A stretch of DNA of 64,000 bases from Lineus longissimus (Eukaryota > Nemertea > Pilidiophora > Heteronemertea > Lineidae): contig NC_088323.1 in NCBI RefSeq assembly GCF_910592395.1, forward strand, positions 7,624,001-7,688,000, in the 5' to 3' direction. This document shows positions 1 to 10,731 of this stretch, piece after piece (position 1 is the stretch's first letter; every line of letters begins with the position of its first letter). The position numbers and the translations under genes were made by a program. The notes under the pieces are model-generated. The model did not search any database. It saw nothing but the letters and a program-made list of their open reading frames with translations, and had not been told where the DNA came from.

Positions 1-549
1 TCTAGGCCTATATGAAAAATCTGTTGTAAATTTTTAAACAAATATAAATAGAGATTTTACCTAAAATTCATAAAACAAAAATTTTATATAACAACTTCTA
101 TTAGATCATAAGATCAGTGATTTTATACAAAATGTCCATGTCAATTTTATATAAAATCTATGTCGAAATTTTATCGATTGCATATAGACTCTAGACGTAT
201 ATCAAATTTATATAAATCTTTTTTGCACATTAATTTATACTCGCAAAATTTTCCCTCTATCTCTGACGAAATCTGGAGTGTATGGATAATATATCTACTG
301 CTTTTGATAAAATAATCTCAATGTCAATAGCCGACACGTCAGGAAATACTATTCATCACCATGTGCGCCGATCGAGAATATGATGGCTGTAATATTGCTA
401 ATCATTCTTCTCTGGGATATTTCGGCCAAGTGTTCCTCGTCCCGTTTAGCACCGGTTATCAGCTTTCGTCCCCCGATTTCAAATCACAGCGACTCCAGCG
501 AGTACTCCAACAGACCAACAAACGAACACACTCAAAACAGACAACTTAC
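1..549. other. Unresolved 3' flank of lectin/Ig gene
   Basis: AT-rich on the left. The intron after Ig 2 starts at 549. I see no convincing transmembrane or terminal exon here. Confidence 0.4.
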
Positions 550-831
550 TGTTAACTGTTAGCGCTAAAGCAACAGACATCCTACTGTCCATGCCTTTGG
601 AGATAGCCTTACATGTGTACGATCCACCATCTTCAGCTACGGCAGGCTTTGTGAATATTATGACCCCTACCATATTTTTCAATTCTTTACCGTCCCTGTA
701 CCACCTCCACGAGTCTGGATTTGACCCGCCTGACCCCCTTCCGCACGTCAGTTTAATAGTCGCCCCTCGGTTGCACCAGACAGCTGTTTTAAAGACACCA
801 TTCTCCGTGATCGTGGGCTGGCTAGGACGCT
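550..831 (-). CDS. Lectin/Ig gene exon 7: Ig domain 2
   Basis: Symmetrical phase 1-1 exon following CTTCAG. IKLTC, WRWYRDGKEL, EDGGSYTCKA and LALTVN give a complete Ig fold pattern. The donor GTAAGT at 544-549 shows that at least one further exon follows. Confidence 0.85.
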
Positions 832-3800
832 CTGAAGAGAAGGACAGAAAAACCGATCACATTCGTAAAACTGAACGTCATTATAGTCCTTTCAAGACAT
901 TTTGTACTTCCAGTAGCGCATTTTGGTGCACTCGAAACGCACGCAACTGGATTGTGCACTCGACATGCAACTGGATCTACTTGGGGATGAGCTTCGAATG
1001 TCAATCGTCATCGCCATTTCTTAAAAATCATTTCGCGACGGCACCATATGACGACTGTGACGAGGTCGCACATGTAGCGAAGTGGATTAGCTGCGGCTTT
1101 CAGCACTTACTCGAATTCAGCGACTTTCACCTATGTTGTCTTGAATGTGGTCGTACATTCGGGCGTTTTTCAAATGTGGGCATCATCAAATCACAACAAG
1201 CTTAATGCAAATTTGGAAGAAATGTTCCATTCGACCGAAAGTATCGAATATAGAAGCTTAAAGTATAGTACACTCTTTACCTGAAATGTATTTATCTGGG
1301 GACGATTTTCTCGAGCATGACTTCCTCGCGAAATTCACGAGAATGTCCTAAACGCGTTTAGGTTATGCAGTACACAGACAGGATGACAACCACTGAAACT
1401 TACCGTTGACATCTATAGTTAACGCATCCGACAAAACACTAGCCTGAGTAACTTTGAAAGCCTGGCACTTATATACACCAGCATCATTGGGTCCTGCAGT
1501 CTTTGTAAAGGTAGCACCAGAGACGCTCGTTGTGAAAGATTTTCCGCTCTTATACCATTTCCACGTGTCCGGGATTGGTCCTCCATGCCCCTTGGTACAA
1601 GTTAACCTGAAGTCTGTACCCTCATTCAACACAGCTTTTGTGACAACTTTACCAACCACGTCCAGGTGAATTGCTGGCTTGTTTGGCGTTTGCGATGCTG
1701 TCAAATGGTTATTAAGATGTACTGTCAACACAATGCCATTATTTGAAACAACACGAGAAGAGGGAACTTTATGTCATGGTAAGAGACTGCATTACACGTA
1801 GTACATCGACTCGACTGAGTTATCGGTCAGATCTCGATCATTGGCTTTCTCAAACATGCCAGATTACGCCTTCCGAATATGGCTGGCGCGAGTGGACAAA
1901 ATTCAGAATTATGCCACGGCATAAATAGAAATGGTGGTGCACCATAAATCAACCAATCAAAACATCGGATCTCATGAATTATCGATGAGTGTGTTTCCGC
2001 CGATTTCAACACCTTCATGTATGGTATCCACGCTATCCACGTTCAGACTGGATCAAAGGACATTTCGTCCGACAACAATTATTTTCCCCGTGGCGAGAAA
2101 TTTAAAAAAAATTATTTAATGATTTTCCTATGGTCTCATAAAGTATGAAAAACAACCCCTGCAAATTGGATGGAGAAATTCATTGTTTCTCTAAAAAAGG
2201 AAAATTCCCAATGTACAATGTTGGTCCAGATCAACGTGATAAAATGAATGGACTCCAAAAATCCACTCACTTGAAACTTATCCACATCATTCAATCTTAG
2301 GGCTGGTGCGAGACATGGGAGAAGTGATGAGTATTGCTCCAAGATTATGGTGTCGGAGAGCATATCAGCAAAAATGCGTTTACTATATGATTTTTGAACA
2401 GTTTTGGGTCGAAAAAACGCCAGTTAGTGTTTTTGTGAGCCGTGAAGGCTATTTCGAGCACCCAGCAATAAAAGACTCGGGGGCCTTACCGTTCACTTCA
2501 CACACCCAAGAATACTTCGACGAACATGAATCGGCAAACCATCCATCGCCATCCCCCCGTTTAGCGAATGCACATTTCTTGTCCTCATCACTGGGATTGT
2601 CTTTCCAGTTTGTGTATGTCAGTCTCTTCCCTGTCGAAGTCCAGTGCCAGTCTGAAAAGCTGTTTGCGTTCGCTAGCTTCATCCCGATCCGATACTTTTC
2701 GTTGGTACTGCAATAGATAGTAGAGAGTAAAAAGGTTTGATATCTGTAAATCATGGGCATTGATGGTTTACCCTCAAAGGCCCTACACTTAACGTGGACT
2801 TAACCAGGAACTGTGGAAGAGATCGATTACATTAAGCTTCAATCGAGGTGTATCGGCCACACTCTGAGAAACCACATCTTAAGCATTGTTTCCTAAAATC
2901 AGCAATCGTCCCGCGATTAGTTCTCGCAGGCATTGAAACAACATCAGTGGCAAGGCCATATTATGTTTTTCCTCCACAGGAAACCTATGCTTCGTACTAG
3001 CCGGTATTTGTTGATCAAAATATCCGTCAGCGCAGTTGCGTGGAAGTGGAAGAAGAACCAAATGACGTATTAACTGCACATTAATTTTTTTCCAAAAAAT
3101 AAACCACTTGGCCGAGAGTGATTTTACCTCGCGATCATAACATTTCCATTGCAGCTAGAAAACGTCCAACTGGAATCTGGTTTCAAGTTACTTACCATTT
3201 CAATTATAAATGACTAATATACCTGGTTTAGGGCTAAATCTCAAAGGGCAACTGTTGTTTATTCCCCTTTAGGTGTATCACGTACCTAAAGATGTCCATG
3301 GATGCCGTTTGATGTGTGTCTATCCTAGCCAGGCGGCCGCCTTTCTTCTGACATTTTGTCTCTGCCTCTTCCTGCGCGATGTTTCTTTCGTAGAACACTT
3401 CGTAGCATATTTTCTTGGCAAATTCCCTAGACCTGGTTTTCAGGCAGTCTGAGAGAAGAATTGAAGAGCCTTCAGAGGTGGGATGATCGGATTTCAGACG
3501 ATTGTTAACGTATTTTTCCTACTGCAAGGGCTCGTTGTGCCACGCCAGTTGTTTGGGCGTGAAATGGACTCATAGTTAGGCCACAGGCTTTTACTCCACA
3601 TAATGGTTAATGGTTGTAACCTTTTTATAACTTTATATGATGTAATGCTTTTAATCTGTCCATGTGTAAATGTCAATGCTTTTAGTCTAAGATGTACAGT
3701 CCGCTAGGAAAGAAGTGTCTTCAAGTGTTTTTTCCGTGATGAGAAGAAGCGAACGATAACACACCAGTAAACGCCATAATATGATATCCCAAAAGCGCGT

Positions 3801-6800
3801 TGATCAGGCAAACATGGAAAAGCTAAGCGCTATATAAGAACGCAACATTATTAATCCAAACACTCAGACAGATTGCGAAACTCGGAAAATGAAAATGAAA
3901 CGAATCATGCGTTCTTACAAGCGTATCCCCAGCGCTTTATACTGTACAACTGTACTTTCTTAAAGCGCTGAACATTCTTTCCCTAGCCTTATCTAAAAAC
4001 TCTTCTGTGAGCTGTAGAATCCAAGGTGCACACCTACAGTGCAACACTTAGCCATTTTGAAAGCCATGGGTGCCACTGACCAAATTTCGAATCCACGACC
4101 TTCCCGAACACAAATCGGACATTTTATGATATGATTCTACGCTTCAAAAGGAAGAACAAAGTTACTTCGGTCAGAGTCTTTCAAATAGATTATTTGAAAG
4201 ACTCTGCTTCGGTGTACAATATCATCAGTTTATGCTAGCCATTTGCAGGAGCAATTGTGCAGCCGAAACAAAAGTCACCTGATTGGATGACCGAGTACAG
4301 ATAAAGAATCAACCTACCAGCTACAGTTGTCTCTTTCTCGCATACGTAGTTGTTAACGCCCTTTTTGTCGCAATCCACCAGTTCCCACATGCAATCCTTA
4401 AGAGCTACGCAGTCTTTTGCCTCCTTTTCGGCCGACTCAGCATTTTTCCACAAGTTTTCTGTGACTTTTCCGCCGGTGTGTGTCCAAATGTAGCCTTCGC
4501 TCATCACCGCTCCAATCCAGAAATCAGTAAGCATCCATGGACTCGCACTAACACAAGGAAAATGAGAGGACAACAATGGTATAAGACAATATAGCGTAAA
4601 TATTGAGGTTAGGATAAAAGTAGCGTTCACTCATCGACACCCTATTTTTCCACACTTGTTTTCTTGTACCTTGGCCGGTATAACACCAGCGGTAGCTTTC
4701 CCGTATCTCCGCTCTGATTCAGAAAGCTTTTGTTTAGACAAAGGGGTAATGGGGAAAATCATGACCAAGGACGATTGCAGGCATGCTATCTTGAGCAGAC
4801 AGCAGACAGGCTGTGTCGGCACAGATACCGACCTGATTTGCGCCGGTGGGAAAATCAACAAGGCAGGAACGGTGGGGAGAGGGACCTTTAGAACTGAGTC
4901 ACGTGAAATTATATTAGGTGCATCTGCTAGCTAGTTCTAGTCTTCAGACTTGAGTTTAAAAAGGATTCGGATAGAATAATTTTAGATTCCCTGTGGAGCG
5001 CCTACTGTAGTGAAGTTATCATTGTTTGCATACGAAATTTGTCAAAATACCGTGTTTTAAATGAAAGCATAACCGATACAGTGCGAGGGTTTGTGTAAGA
5101 ATAGAGTTCAGACTTCTCGTCCGAATACTTTATATGCCGATCTCTGGACGCTTTTCCCCGTGGGCACCCTAAGGTGTCTGCAGAAAATGCCTCGCTTTCA
5201 AATTGCGCCCTGGGGGTACTGGTATATCCTGTAAAAGATCCAAGTGCACGTTACGAACATTCGCGAGTGCTCGACTTCGACCTTACTCGGGAATGTATAC
5301 TTGACCATCAGCTTTAAAACATTGTTGTATGACAGTATGTTCTGTAGAAGGCTAGTGTTTTTCAGATGACCAAAGGTACTTGCATTCTTGTCACCAGCCT
5401 GTAACAGTGTTATCACAAATAGTAATGTTACACAGCCCAAGGCAGCCAGTATCACAGTTCGCCGGCTTTATTTTACGACGTAAAAGAGCACTTGGTTTAT
5501 AGGTCTTCCCTAAGTTGCCAGAATGCTACACGCGGCAAGAGACGGAGCTACCAGTACCGTACCTCACAGAACGCATGATCAAAGCTTCAAATCTCCGTTG
5601 TATGAAGAAAACCTTATTTGCATTAATCTATCCAACGCCAAGACAAAATTAAATGGTCAACATTTCTGCATGTGCGAGCATCAGAACTAGTTCAACCTGT
5701 GGAGGTGATATTGTGCCGATATTTCACGGATTAAATCAACAACTCACGGGCGTTTTGTAAGGAATCATAATACACATTGTGTCAACATTTTGGATACTTT
5801 ATATTGTGTTTATATCGAGTATTACATAAAGCAGAAAACGAACCGCGGGAAACCACTGTACATCAGGTGGTGCGTTTCTGCCAATCAATTTCTTTGGCAA
5901 ATACCAATCCGCCAGCAACATGTCGGCAATTTTCATACAGCCAAGATGGCGTCCCAATCATTTCAGAGCATTAAATAAATTAGGACACGCGAAAGTTGCC
6001 GAATATACTTTACTCACCTCTGTTGGGATTGGGGAATGTTTTTGAAGAAATCAACCATATCCCGTGAGTCAACAGTCAGCATTGTGCCATCGAGGTCTTT
6101 GCATTTTGTCTTGTAACTGGCAAAGGTAATCTTGTCGCTATCAGGTCCGATTTGGAAACACCGCTGGGTACTGCCCGTGTTGAAGGTCCTTGTATTTGTT
6201 GGGCAGCTACCCCCTTCTGCGACTTAAGAGAACGATATCAACATGCATAAAAGGCAGAAAGAACTGTGGTGACAGCGAAGATAGAGATAATAGTGCGATT
6301 CATAAGATTATTACAACAGTAATTAAAGAGAGAGAGACGTACGAATAAGGAACGCCCTCGCTTGAATCCCCTACTAGAACAATCACTGACCCACGAAATC
6401 CTTTTTTTTAAACTCGCAGGGATTCATGAGAACTAAATACATGTAGATGAATTACCTACGAGAACGCCCGCAAAGGATTCCGCCACTGTGTGGGCACGGA
6501 ATGAGGAATATAATGAGTGATAATCTGACAGTTTACAAGGAATTAAGTTGTGTTGAGACACTGTTTATTTTTCTGTGTGGATCAGTGAAGTGCAATATAT
6601 TTGTGTGATGCGTTGTGCATCAAATTCAGGAAGGGCTACCACACAAATCTGATCAGAGTTGGACATGTAAAGGAGATATTGCCATTTTGTGTTTTCATAA
6701 AACGCCATCTACCATGTTTTTAGGCTATACTGTTAGTCAAAGCGTGCCCAAAAACATTCCAATCACAGGCGTTGTTTCATAATTCAGTGTACGGGTTAAG

Positions 6801-7278
6801 CTGAACCTATACGCCGACCCATAACTGTCGCGTGCGACGCGCGATCAAACATTTGACGCCGATCTAAAGAACTAAGCTTCCGTTGGCGTCTGACACGCAA
6901 TCATAAGCATTGGATGCCGAAATCCATTCAATAATAATAGCACGAAAACTGGCACAATCAATCAGAAAGCGCGAATTTTGGTATAGGCCTATTGTGGCGC
7001 GTTATGGCGCGTTCCCAAATGCGTCAGATATATTCTATCTGATTTTTTGGCTCAGCAATTTGGCACACACCCAAGTGCACACACCCAAGTGCGCACACAC
7101 TCGAAACGTGCTCCAAAATCTTCAAGGGCTCCCCTGTCAAAACAAAGCAAGGGATAAACAACCTCAGTTACAATGGCCTCCCATAACATCAAGGACAAAA
7201 GGGTCACTTACCTAACAATGGGCAGACACTCCACGAAAACAGCAGCGCAGAAAGGATAAAGTCGGCTGCCATTTTCAT
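550..7278 (-). CDS. C-type lectin/Ig-domain protein, seven exons, 3' end missing
   Basis: Likely a secreted or cell-surface recognition protein. Exons in coding order are 7212-7278, 6018-6216, 4318-4547, 3286-3448, 2490-2707, 1404-1697 and 550-831. Every junction has GT/AG, and the phases run 1,2,1,2,1,1,1 without a break over 1453 nt. The order is a 22-residue signal peptide, CTLD 1 (two exons), CTLD 2 (two exons), Ig 1 and Ig 2 (one exon each). Each module is bounded by phase-1 introns, the usual arrangement of shuffled extracellular domains. Neither CTLD has a clear EPN/QPD plus WND calcium-sugar motif, so the ligand cannot be predicted. The protein must continue after Ig 2, because that exon ends at a splice donor; I did not find a convincing transmembrane or terminal exon in 1-549. 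The exact orthologue is not recognised. Confidence 0.82.
1404..1697 (-). CDS. Lectin/Ig gene exon 6: Ig domain 1
   Basis: One symmetrical phase 1-1 exon of 98 codons. Ig hallmarks are visible: FRLTC (first cysteine), WKWYKSGK (core Trp), NDAGVYKCQA (D.G.Y.C) and ALTIDVN as the last strand. Confidence 0.87.
2490..2707 (-). CDS. Lectin/Ig gene exon 5: CTLD 2, C-terminal half
   Basis: Acceptor TATTGCAG, donor GTAAGG, phase 2 in and phase 1 out. Encodes the IGMKLAN core, YTNWKDNPSDEDKKC, GWFADSC and SWVCE. The NWKDNP region stands where a calcium-binding EPN/QPD would be, but the triplet is not canonical and WND reads FAD. Confidence 0.85.
2879..3079 (-). pseudogene. Possible decayed CTLD half-exon
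   Basis: Lies in the intron between the two CTLD 2 exons. It reads CADGYF, later PVEEKHNMALPL, then C...IAGRLLIL, which resembles a CTLD first half that has lost its K-C-Y cysteine. It has an acceptor-like CAG but no usable donor before a TAA at 2879-2881, and its phase does not fit the flanking exons. It could be a relic of a duplicated half-domain or a chance resemblance. Confidence 0.25.
3286..3448 (-). CDS. Lectin/Ig gene exon 4: CTLD 2, N-terminal half
   Basis: Acceptor TTCTCTCAG, donor GTACGT, phase 1 in and phase 2 out, exactly matching exons 3 and 5. Encodes DCLKTRSREF, then KKICYEVFYERN and KCQKKGGRLARID, a typical CTLD first half. There is no in-frame Met, so simple ATG-to-stop scans miss it. 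Confidence 0.82.
4318..4547 (-). CDS. Lectin/Ig gene exon 3: CTLD 1, C-terminal half
   Basis: Phase 2 in, phase 1 out at GTAGGT. Contains the WIG core, a central Trp, DCVAL, and the final WELVDC ... YVCE cysteines. The calcium site EPN and WND motifs are absent. A further GT lies 7 nt upstream of the chosen donor, but only the chosen one keeps the phase needed by exon 4. Confidence 0.82.
4686..4874 (+). pseudogene. Trypsin-like serine protease fragment
   Basis: On the strand opposite the lectin/Ig gene and within its intron. The reading frame contains KIMTKDDCRHAI followed by TDTDLICAGGKINKAGT. These resemble the S1-family segment before the active-site serine (VPxVxxxxC then TDxMICAGG). The expected C.GDSGGP does not follow; the frame instead runs through a GT and loses similarity. 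It may be a solitary exon of a gene with its other exons lost, or a pseudogene. No other S1 exon was seen nearby. Confidence 0.4.
5198..5480 (-). pseudogene. Type II membrane-anchor-like fragment, copy 1
   Basis: A reading frame beginning near 5460 encodes a basic/polar start, a hydrophobic stretch (VILAALGCVTLLFVITLLQ) and then a polar stem with two N-glycosylation-like sites, the layout of a Golgi type II enzyme start. The stretch 5365-5490 has a diverged copy at 50765-50890 whose frame is broken. No catalytic region follows. Product unknown; possibly a dispersed repeat. Confidence 0.25.
6018..6216 (-). CDS. Lectin/Ig gene exon 2: CTLD 1, N-terminal half
   Basis: Acceptor GTCGCAG, donor GTGAGT, phase 1 in and phase 2 out. 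The exon encodes the first CTLD cysteines and the helix-plus-strand segment YKTKCKDLDGTMLTVDS, the usual C...L.G.L..v pattern. Confidence 0.8.
7212..7278 (-). CDS. Lectin/Ig gene exon 1: signal peptide
   Basis: The ATG at 7276-7278 opens a 22-codon hydrophobic leader (starts MKMAADFILS, then ALLFSW). It ends in phase 1 at the donor GTAAGT. A second Met is codon 3; the first is taken as the start. Confidence 0.8.
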
Positions 7279-10200
7279 TCCGGCGAATTTGAAAACAAGG
7301 GGAAAAGTTCTCAAAGATATCCTTGTGACACAACTCGTTTGGTAGAAAACATAAACTCGCATAAAATATGCTAATTTTCCTAATTAAATCCTCCTTGTAT
7401 ATCTAGAATCGATTTTGTCTCTGCTTGTTATCCGATCGCCGTTCTACGCCCTATTTTCCACAGTGATTATATCCCTCCAATACTGGAATGATTAAGACGT
7501 TCTCGTCTCTATTGTTTTGTAAAGGTAAACAAATACTAACATCACGAGTATGTTCAATAAGAAAGCCGTCTGTGAATGGTTTGTTTGTCAGGTGACATCC
7601 AAATCTTCACAGCAGCAAAAAATAAATAGCAAAAGTCCACGTAACAGCCTTTAGTAACGATACAGAAAGAGACAATGGACCAAGTTCACCAACCGGCTGG
7701 TATTGTCTCAATGAAAATCAAAAACACTTGAGGTAACCTTTTTGGAACACGAACGTGTTGAAAGTCAATTTAGCCTTTTATTAGCGAGTTTTCGTCCACC
7801 ATATGACAATAATATGCATTAGTTTTGTCAATCACAGCCAAGAGTTGTATCATCGATTCGACTGAAAGGTTCCGAAATGTTCCCGTTTTCTGTTGACTGG
7901 TAAATTGGGACCGGGAAAAATGGCACGGAATTGAATTATCTACATTTTTTATGCAACAGTTTTCAAACCAGTAATTCTGGTAATAGCGAGAACATGGTTC
8001 CCCAACACTAAAGCACACAAAAGAAATCACGTTTTCTTCCCGCTTTTTCTCGCGTTTATGACTCAACCTTCTCAACTTTCACTTTCACTTACTAGTATAA
8101 GACATATTTGCGAGTCATCTAACTGTGATTTGATGCAAATTTTTAACTGCACCATGACGAAAATCCAGCGAAGGCAGTGGTAAGATTCTGGGTTAAGATC
8201 TTACTTTTTTTATTCACTTCCTTTAATATTCCTGTAACTTTCGTCTTAGAAAGATATCACAAGTTTCTCACAAAACTAGTAAATAGTTTATTAAACAGAA
8301 TTGTTGGGAAGTCCTCCGAAAGGGAATTTGGGTGATATATATTGTCATAAAAACCTTGATTTTCTTCAAGCAGTGTTGACTAAAGCGTGTTGTTTGACTC
8401 AGAAGACATGAATATCCCAGGCACCGCGAAGGTTTAGACTGACAGGGAGGTATCAAATGTAGCTTTTAACTCAATGAACGCGTTGCTCCATGTGCCCCAA
8501 ATGCTGCCTACAATCCATTTTGGTGTACGTTACGTATACTCATATATACATTTTATATGCATTTGACTTTGTACAAACTTCGTATTTCTGAATCGAACCA
8601 ACAGGATGAACGTATTGACTTTTGGAACCGGCGCAGTATTATTGACTTCAATATTGCTACGTGTCTTTTTGGGGCGTCCTCCGGAGAAAAAGAGAGGGTG
8701 GCATAATGGACTTCGCCATCGACCGTGACTAATGGAAAAATAAGGAAGAGCCGTTTGTTGTGATGTTGACAGTCACTCACAAAATTGTATTTGATTTCGC
8801 CTTAAAGGAACAACTTGTTGGGCGTTTGATTTTGGACGCCAGGAGTAAAATACCCCTGATTGCCCCCCCCTCCCATGCATCGCCGTGTGTCGTACCACAC
8901 TATACAATACGTAAAACCATAGAAATAATATGGATGACATACAACATTCATCAAAGGAACAAGGTTTAGTAAGAATTGTAAGTTTTATCAAAAGTTTTCA
9001 AGTGCATGTACCATCGGGCACGACGGAAGTAGATGCATGTGTGGTCATTCGTTATACCATTGGATTGGGATTTTAATTACTTCTCTGCGCCGGGGTCTTA
9101 ATGTGTGCTCTCAGCTGCATGATTTTGCCAACCAGGACTCCGATATGATCGCTCTAGCCGTCAGTATTTGCTATGTCTATTTGCATGCTCCTTACGATTT
9201 CCACACGTTGAATGCATATTCCATTACTGGGGTTGCTGATGTGTCGAGTAGTCACTACACCTGATTCAAATTGGGCTTGGATGACATATTTCATGCGGCC
9301 TGATAACAAGTTTTGAGGTGTGTACACTGGGGTGTGAGCCAATTCACTGAGCCCTGAAATAAGATGGAACATTTCTGACGCGCTTGGGAACTATTAGCAG
9401 CTAATTATCACAACTGCCTAAATTCTTAGACCGTTTTCATCAATATAATTTATATTGTATGTATTTGTAACCCGATAAATCAATGTGTACCTCATGTGCA
9501 GAGTAAATATTTTTCATTGAATTTCGGTCGTTCCATCATTGTTTTGCACCTCAGCTCACTTTGTGGCTGAATTAAAAAGGGCTTCATCATGGCTTCCACT
9601 TAATTGCCCGGGAGAGCCGTGGGATCAAAGGAAACTTGCCGTGACCTGACTCTTTATTTCAAAGACTCTGGTTCGACCAAGGAAGTTTTATGGAATTTCC
9701 TTGGTTTGACCTCGGCACACTTTCGTTACCCAATCGTAGATGACTTCGTTACTGGCGAAGTACTCTGTATTGTCGACGAATTACTTAGCTAGCTTAATGT
9801 AGCGTTCATAAAAATGTTTAATGAATATATGTATCATTGTAATTTAACAGTATGTTTATACATGTATATGGAAGTATTAGTATTTTGAAATCGCTGCGCA
9901 CTACCAAGTCGCTCGCCATACAAAAAGCCCATGACACGAGACAGATTATAAAACATAACGCAATTTCATACCTCAAGTGAGATTCAGTGAATATGATTGA
10001 CTGATACACGTCACGTGACCGTGTGGTATTCGCAATGTTGCCCACTCCAGCCGGTCGACATTTTGCCATGTCTCCCGGCGTGACGACATTCGGCATATTA
10101 CACTCCGTGGCGGGAAATATTTATATAATATGCCAAGAGTGTGTCGTTTCTCGTGGCAAAATTGACAATCATACGATACTGCCAAATACACACTATATTT

Positions 10201-10325
10201 ATATATTGTTGATGGGGATCTCCTATTTGAAGCGTATCATGGTCAATAGACGACATATCAATAAAACTACGCCCGACTTGGTGGTCTGATATTTATCTCT
10301 GGCGTACAGTTTAGTTTTAGGTGAT
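7279..10325. other. Intergenic, no gene recognised
   Basis: No exon with credible splice sites or domain signal was seen on either strand. It contains one arm of a small dispersed inverted repeat (9300-9395, related to 7008-7100). The short open frames here have no recognisable domains. Confidence 0.5.
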
Positions 10326-10335
10326 TATATAAAAG
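10326..10335 (+). promoter_or_regulatory. TATA-like element upstream of TRP gene
   Basis: TATATAAAAG about 400 bp before the start codon. A donor-like GAGGTAAGG at about 10448 would allow a non-coding first exon spliced to the coding exon. Inferred only. Confidence 0.3.
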
Positions 10336-10731
10336 GCATTAGTGTTTGCCTGGTATTATTAACTTAGGTTCATCCTTTAATTTGCTAATGGACACTCAGG
10401 CACAACGCTGTTTGTGGCAGATGATTTGACCGAATATCGCGCCAAACGAGGTAAGGATCACGTAAATTATTGCATTTGATCGACTGTTTATCTGTTTTTA
10501 TGGTGATATAATAGAACAACACGATCATATGCAACATGTCACATTGAGTGTAAATCAACACACTTGGTCGTTTGCATTTAACTTGAAAACTGGAAATAAT
10601 TCCGCGAGGGTGAATCAGTTGTCATAGACAAGCCATCGGTATTACACATGCAATTCGCCACGTTCAAAACCTATAAACTTTGACTAGCCGCTTTGGAAAT
10701 CCGTATTTTACGAAGGATTACTATAAACTGA

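Noticed and set aside
380-562. Plus-strand frame starting with a hydrophobic, signal-peptide-like run
   Set aside because: Overlaps the end of the Ig 2 exon in antisense and has no downstream exons; probably chance.
591-1205. 204-codon open frame on the plus strand
   Set aside because: Antisense to the Ig 2 exon, no domain signal; a shadow of the real coding exon.
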